DNA of 64,000 bases, taken from the NCBI RefSeq assembly GCF_963924675.1, contig NC_089230.1, positions 73,895,223 to 73,959,222 of the forward strand, in the 5' to 3' direction. The DNA is from Phocoena phocoena. Lineage: Eukaryota > Chordata > Mammalia > Artiodactyla > Phocoenidae. The position numbers and the translations under genes were made by a program. Below the pieces are notes generated by a model that did no database searches, was not told the origin of the DNA, and was given only the letters and a program-made list of their open reading frames with translations. How positions within the stretch are numbered: position 1 is the first letter of the stretch; each line of letters starts with the position of its first letter. Positions 58,984-64,000 of the stretch are shown here, in pieces.

Positions 58984-59535
58984 GGGGCTTCCCTGGTGGC
59001 ACAGTGGTTAAGAATCCGCCTGCCAATGCAGGGGACACAGGTTTGAGCCCTGATGCGGGAAGATCACACATGCTGCAGAGCAACTAAGCCTATGCACCAC
59101 AACTACTAAGACTGCGCTCTAGAGCCTGCGAGCCACAACTACTGAGCCCGCACGCTGCAACTACTGAAGTCTGCATACCTAGAGCCGGTGCTCTGCAACA
59201 AGAGAAGCCACCACAATGAGAAGCCCGCGCACCACAGCAAAGAGTAGCCCTGGGCTTCCCTGGTGGCATAGTGGTTGAGAGTCCGCCTGCCGATGCAGGG
59301 GACACGGGTCCGTGCCCCGGTCCGGGAAGATCCCACATGCCGCGGAGCGGCTGGGCCCGTGAGCCATGGCCGCTTAGCCTGCGCGTCCGGAGCCTGTGCT
59401 CCGCAACGGGAGAGGCCACAACAGTGAGAGGCCCGTGTACCGCAAAAGAAAAAAATAGTAGCCCCTGCTCGCCGCAACTAGAGAAAGCCCGTGCGCAGCA
59501 ACAAAGACCCAGTGCAGCCAAAAATAAATTTTTTT
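58984..59535 (+). mobile_element. CHR SINE, long subtype, hosting another SINE
   Basis: Long SINE in two halves, 58984-59251 and 59456-59535, with the usual head and a tail ending gcagccaaaaataaatt. Outer duplication aaaaagag(ag)atct at 58972-58983 and 59536-59549. Confidence 0.94.
59252..59455 (+). mobile_element. CHR SINE, short subtype, nested
   Basis: Complete short SINE inserted into the long SINE with duplicated agtagccc (59243-59250 and 59457-59464). CpG-rich, so young. Its tail is already interrupted by G. Confidence 0.95.
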
Positions 59536-59549
59536 AAAAAGAGAGATCT

Positions 59550-61064
59550 AACTCTATTTTATAAATTGTTGGTATTGTCTGTTTTCATCTCATAAAGTTG
59601 TATATTAAATTAAAATTTGCATTTTAAAGTTTAAATTTAAGTAACAAATATTAAATTCTGGAATCAGGGATCAAATTAGATGTTTGTATATGTTTTCATT
59701 TATTTTTAAAAATGTATCAAATACCTACTCTAAATACCTACTTGTACTAGAAAGTGTGAAATTTTAGGCCAGAGAGTAATTATCTTTTTCAGAGATGTTT
59801 CTCTCTATAAAATTAGAATACAGAATGCTATTATCATTATAGATTTTATTGAGTAGTTTTAATAAGTGGCTCTTGGGGGGGGGGTTGCTGGAATTTAAAT
59901 GTATTACTCTCAAATTTTGGACCAGTGGAGCATAAAAAATTTCTAAACAATTTATATGAGAAATTCTTCAAGGTAAAACACGTCCACGTAGTTTTCTTCA
60001 AGGAGAAAGTATATTTCACTTATATCAATATACATAACTGTGGGGTTGTTTTTACTGAACTGGAATAATAAATATTGACAAATTCATCTCTGAGAACCAG
60101 TTACAAATCCAACTAATGAAAGTCCCCTACTTCCAATATGTCTGCCGTAGTATTACATCTAACACCTGATGAACAAATACATCATCAATAATAACAATTA
60201 TGAAATATCACAGTCACCCAGGTGGGAATCTACTCTATTAAACTAAGAAATATTTATCTAATCCTCATAGGGGTCTGATTGGAAAAACTATATATTCTTT
60301 TATTCGATACAATTGACAAAAGTGGAGGCTTACACCCGGTAGTCTGGGCTGGGTCAAGGTCTTATTCTTGGTCCCCATACCCTATTCTCATAGTCTAGCC
60401 TCTTTTCCAAAAGAATTTGCTGCCATCAGCAAAAACACAAGAGTGTTTTCTTCTGTTGTTTTTTTAATCCTAAGAAAAGTGTTCCCAACTATGACCTGCT
60501 TCTCTCTCCTATCAGGTAATAATTGTTCTGGTGTTCTGAACATTGATTTAGATGCCTCTTTTTATCTCTAGGTTCTTTGGAAGCACCTATCACTATAATG
60601 CCTATGCCCTCAGACAAATAATATGAGTCATGCTTAAAAAGAGATAAATTTTCTCCGGGTCTCTATTACATTTTAATAGTGCAAAGAATAAGGCAGGGGA
60701 CAGATAATGGAAAAGGCAAGGAATAGTGGAAGGAAACTTCTTTGATGTTTTTTTGACTGAATCACCAGACCATAACTCAGATATCGGCTATCCTGGCTTA
60801 GATTTCTGAATCATGGACCAAAAAGACAGAGAAGTAATGGTGACATTGAGATGCAGTAGCATAAACCTTGCAGTATACATCTAATCTGTGCATTGTCACA
60901 AATTCATAGTGGAGGACCACGCTAAATGTTAAAGTGTTTTTATTAGGTTTTCTTATACTTCCAGTAATTACTTACTGTCCTTGCACAAAATACCCAAGTC
61001 TGCCTTATAATGAATTCTACAGTGTAGAATAATTAGAGCACTGTTAAAATAAGAATCTAAATTG
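59550..61064. other. Unique AT-rich DNA
   Basis: A G10 run lies at 59875-59884. No gene or repeat recognised. Confidence 0.4.
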
Positions 61065-61067
61065 GTT

Positions 61068-61430
61068 TTCTAAAATTTTTATTTTATATTGGAGCAGTTT
61101 TACATTGGATTTACAATGTTGTGTTAGTTTCAGGTATACAGCAAACTGATTCAGTAATACATATACATATATCTATTCCTTTTCAGATTCTTTTCCCATA
61201 TAGGTCATTACAGAATATTGAGTTCCCTGTGTTATACAGTAGGTCCTTGTTGATTATCTATTTTATACAGTAGTGTGTATATGCTAATCCCAACCTCCTA
61301 ATTTATCCCTCCTCCCACATTACCCCTTTGATAACCATAAGCTTGTTTTCTAAGTCTGTGAGTCTATTTCTGTTTTGTAAATAAGTTCATTTATATAATT
61401 TTCTTAGATTCCACATATAAGTGATCTCAT
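61068..61430 (-). mobile_element. L1 3' UTR fragment
   Basis: Reverse L1 3' UTR (ggatttacaatgttgtgttag, ttccctgtgttatacagtagg, ccacatataagtgatctcatt). Similar subfamily to 22945-23283. Confidence 0.88.
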
Positions 61431-62156
61431 TACATATTAGATACAACTTCATAAATTATTAGTGAAACAAAAATGTCATGTGTAAAGATACTAGAAACAC
61501 GTCAAGATAACGTCTAACTCTGTGTTCTCATGTTTTCATGTTGTTTGGGGCATGAGTGCCTTGCTTTCCTAGTTTATTTACTTGTAAATAATTTAATTAA
61601 TTTAACAATTTTAGTTTGATTTGGTTCTGTTTCTGTTTCATTGGAAGCACGTTCAGCTCCACAGTCAGGCACCGTCCTTGTGGGACACGTCTGGGAGGGC
61701 AGGTGATGGCCATTTGTCCCTCTCACTTCTTGTTTTTCAAGCTTCAAGTCAGCAGGCAGAGGGATGAGGCAAGCGACAAGGCCCAGTCTTTCAAACCCCT
61801 TCTGAGACCACTCATGCTGGCGGCACCGCCGGGAAGAGCTGCTGGTGCCCTGGAGAAGGGCAGAGAGCTTCCCATTTAGAAACAACTCTGTGAATCCCCG
61901 CAAAGGCCATTCTTCTCCCAGCAACCACCAGAAAGGGCAGGGACAGAAAACAAGGAAATCTCTGTTTAAATTCAGTGCTTGTTCCAAATGTCACTTTTGG
62001 TGATATAATTTTTAAAGAAGAAAATCAATTATGATGGAAGTTTAATAACTTAGAGAAGACAGGTGATTAAAAAGAAGTACAATAGTTTATCATACCAAAA
62101 CACCTTTCAACATTCAGAATTCAAAGCACTTTTCAGTCCTGAACTGAGTATAAATC
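61431..62156. other. Unique DNA with overlapping frames
   Basis: A relatively GC-rich patch at 61620-61960 holds an 87-codon plus frame (61616-61879) and a 137-codon minus frame (61574-61987). Neither shows a known domain. Confidence 0.4.
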
Positions 62157-62677
62157 TGATACCCACCAGGGTTCTTGGCCTTCCCCAATCAATAGAAATT
62201 GACTAGAGGCCAGACAAGAAATTCAGGCAAAGCTTTTTATTGGGGCCCCTGCTGCAGCAGGGGGAGTGAGAACAAACAGCAGGTTCCCTTGCTGGCTCGC
62301 TAAGGTGGGTGGGGCGAGCTTGTTCCTTATATGAGGTCAGGGTAGGGGTGTGTCCAAGGGTCAGGCCGGAGGGGTGTCTTAGGTGTTTTGCCCATCCCTT
62401 AGGTGGTGTTGAGTGCAGTGGGCATGTGCAGTACTCTGCTTCTGCTCCCGACACCCTGTTTTTGCTCGGGGCTCTTCAGAAGTGGCAGTTGAGTATTTTG
62501 GTCTTTTGTATCTTTTTGTCCATAATTTGCCCCAGCTGAGCATGCATGCAGTTATTTTTAGTCCCATACAATTTCTTTGTATTTTGTTGCTCAAGGAGAG
62601 GTGTGTCCATGGGCAAGCACTGCAGCACTGCCGCAAAGGGTCCAAGGTCCCAGGCCTGTCTTAGTTCCTGTCGCACA
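62157..62677 (-). mobile_element. ERV-type solo LTR
   Basis: About 521 bp bounded by TG and CA. In reverse orientation it has a TATA-like box (tcatataagg, at 62325-62334) and a polyadenylation signal AATAAA (complement at 62236-62241) some 85 bases downstream. This is the spacing of a retroviral U3-R-U5. No primer-binding site or polypurine tract lies beside it, so the internal region is absent. No matching target duplication was seen. Confidence 0.6.
62325..62334 (-). promoter_or_regulatory. TATA-like box in the LTR
   Basis: tcatataagg on the minus strand, about 85 bases upstream of the LTR polyadenylation signal. Confidence 0.5.
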
Positions 62678-63639
62678 AAGAGATTTGGAACTTCGTGGTT
62701 GTAAACTTCTTGATCTTATCCATGCTATGAGAAATACACAAACCTGTTTTTTTTTTAATACAATGCATTAAAACTTTTATTTGTGAATACCATAATATTT
62801 GCACAGAAATTTCTCACAAACCTTACATGGCTTCAAAAAAATAGTTAATTGGAATGAATACTGTGCCTACAATGAGACTCCTTGAAAGGTAGATCTTTCA
62901 CTTCTAAATATATTTTCATTATTCTTGCAAGGTACTTTAATCATAATTAGAATCTTTTAATGTTATTTTTAAATCTTTATTTTCTTACAGCCTTTGTACT
63001 AAGGCTTTTGGAGCGTTTTTAATATTATGCGATGATATCACGTTAAGTTAATCTTCAAAGCAATTGCAAAGAATCTGTCAGTGACAAGGGATGTCAGCTT
63101 GTTTTATGTTGATTTCTTTTTGTTGTTGATGTCCAATTGAAAGCAACATACAATAAAAAGAAGTAAGTTATTGATCTTGAATAATGATTCACTTTAGACC
63201 TTGTTTTATTGAATATCTGTCTCATCTCCATACTGAGCATTGTTCCTCATAATCCTGAGTACTCAAAAAGTAATTATTTACAGTTTCGGTTGTGTTACAC
63301 TCTCCACTCATCGTTACATCATACTGTTTGATATTATAACTACTGTACTAGGATATATTTCTCTCTATTCTTTCTTAGCCTTATTTTTACCCAAGCTTTT
63401 TAGTTACTAAAATTTTAAAACCAGTGTCTTTTAATTCTGAAACCAGATCAATGCAGACTGTATTCATTTTCCACTGTTTATATATTGCGATTTTTGAAAT
63501 CTATAGCCACAGTCACCACTAAAAAGTAGTATTTTAAAAGGCAAATGATCCATTGCTGTATCTCACAGTGCCTGATCTGATAGCCAGTGGTATTCTTCCA
63601 TAGTTTATGTGGGCAAGAGATAGGGGGCATAAAAAAAAG
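62678..63639. other. Unique AT-rich DNA
   Basis: Nothing recognised. Confidence 0.4.
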
Positions 63640-63835
63640 TGAGAATTCTAAGTCAGAGAAACTGGGCTCTAATTCTGATTTTGTCACTTAATAGCATTAT
63701 GACATTAGGAAAATTGTTTTTGCATCTGTAAAACCAGAATAATACATCTTGCCTCACTGAGTTGTTTTGAGGGTTATATGAGTTATGATTGATTATTGTG
63801 TCCAACACTGTGTGGTCAATAAATGTTAACTTTCT
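63640..63835 (+). repeat. MIR SINE
   Basis: Blocks: gagaaactgggctctaattctga, gcatctgtaaaaccagaataatac, gagttgttttgagggttatatgag, tggtcaataaatgttaac. Confidence 0.88.
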
Positions 63836-64000
63836 TTCCCTCTCTTCAGCGCCAGTGTCCTCACCTATAAATCAGCAATAATATCTTTATAGCCCAGTGG
63901 TATGCTGGAGCTGGCTCATACCAGCTCACGAGAGCTGCTTGTTAAATTTTTAAGACCTTCGTAAGCCTGTTCTTTTTTTAATATAGTCGATAATAAATAT

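Noticed and set aside
27999..59535. Regularly recurring near-identical units, like a CRISPR or satellite array
   Set aside because: The recurring units are dispersed SINEs in both orientations with individual target duplications, not a tandem array.

Overview
The window is mammalian nuclear DNA, most likely from a whale or dolphin. It has at least thirteen copies of a tRNA-derived SINE of the CHR type, which is known from cetaceans, hippos and ruminants. It also has many LINE-1 copies with cetartiodactyl-type sequence, and ancient MIR, L2, HAL1-like and MaLR/ERVL-like relics. I saw none of the BovB or Bov-tA repeats expected in a ruminant. No confirmed host protein-coding gene, structural RNA gene, CRISPR array or prokaryotic feature is present. 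The region reads as intergenic or intronic DNA shaped by retrotransposition, with a few short exon-like segments that need outside evidence.

Layout. 1-2.4 kb: a SINE and two truncated L1s in opposite orientation. 2.4-7.8 kb: mostly unique DNA with one good exon-like segment (2928-3004) and a CA repeat. 7.8-11.4 kb: MIR, two solo LTRs with matching 5-bp target duplications, a third LTR-like relic and other old repeats. 11.4-17.8 kb: mostly unique, with two further exon-like segments, a split MIR and an old L1 tail. 17.85-22.94 kb: a decayed, almost full-length L1. 23-33.4 kb: SINEs, an L1 with a clear target duplication, LTR-like relics and microsatellites. 33.4-36.2 kb: a three-layer nest (SINE in a rearranged L1 in an L2). 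37-39 kb: a HAL1-like relic split by a SINE. 41.2-46.25 kb: another nest (SINE in a young L1 in an older L1). Here the young L1 ORF2 is open for about 1,272 codons once the SINE is removed, except for one TAG. 47-59.5 kb: a dense SINE field including a SINE within a SINE and a SINE with a 3' extension, plus a 1.5-kb L2 relic. 59.5-64 kb: mostly unique, with an L1 tail, an ERV-type solo LTR (62157-62677) and a terminal MIR.

The elements record one process. L1 ORF2 protein (endonuclease plus reverse transcriptase) copied its own RNA and, in trans, the SINE RNAs. Target duplications, poly(A) tails and nesting order give a relative clock: L2/MIR, then LTR relics, then older L1s, then long CHR SINEs and young L1s, then short CHR SINEs. 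The SINE copies also show a graded series from a long form, through an intermediate, to a short form that lost its 3' tail.
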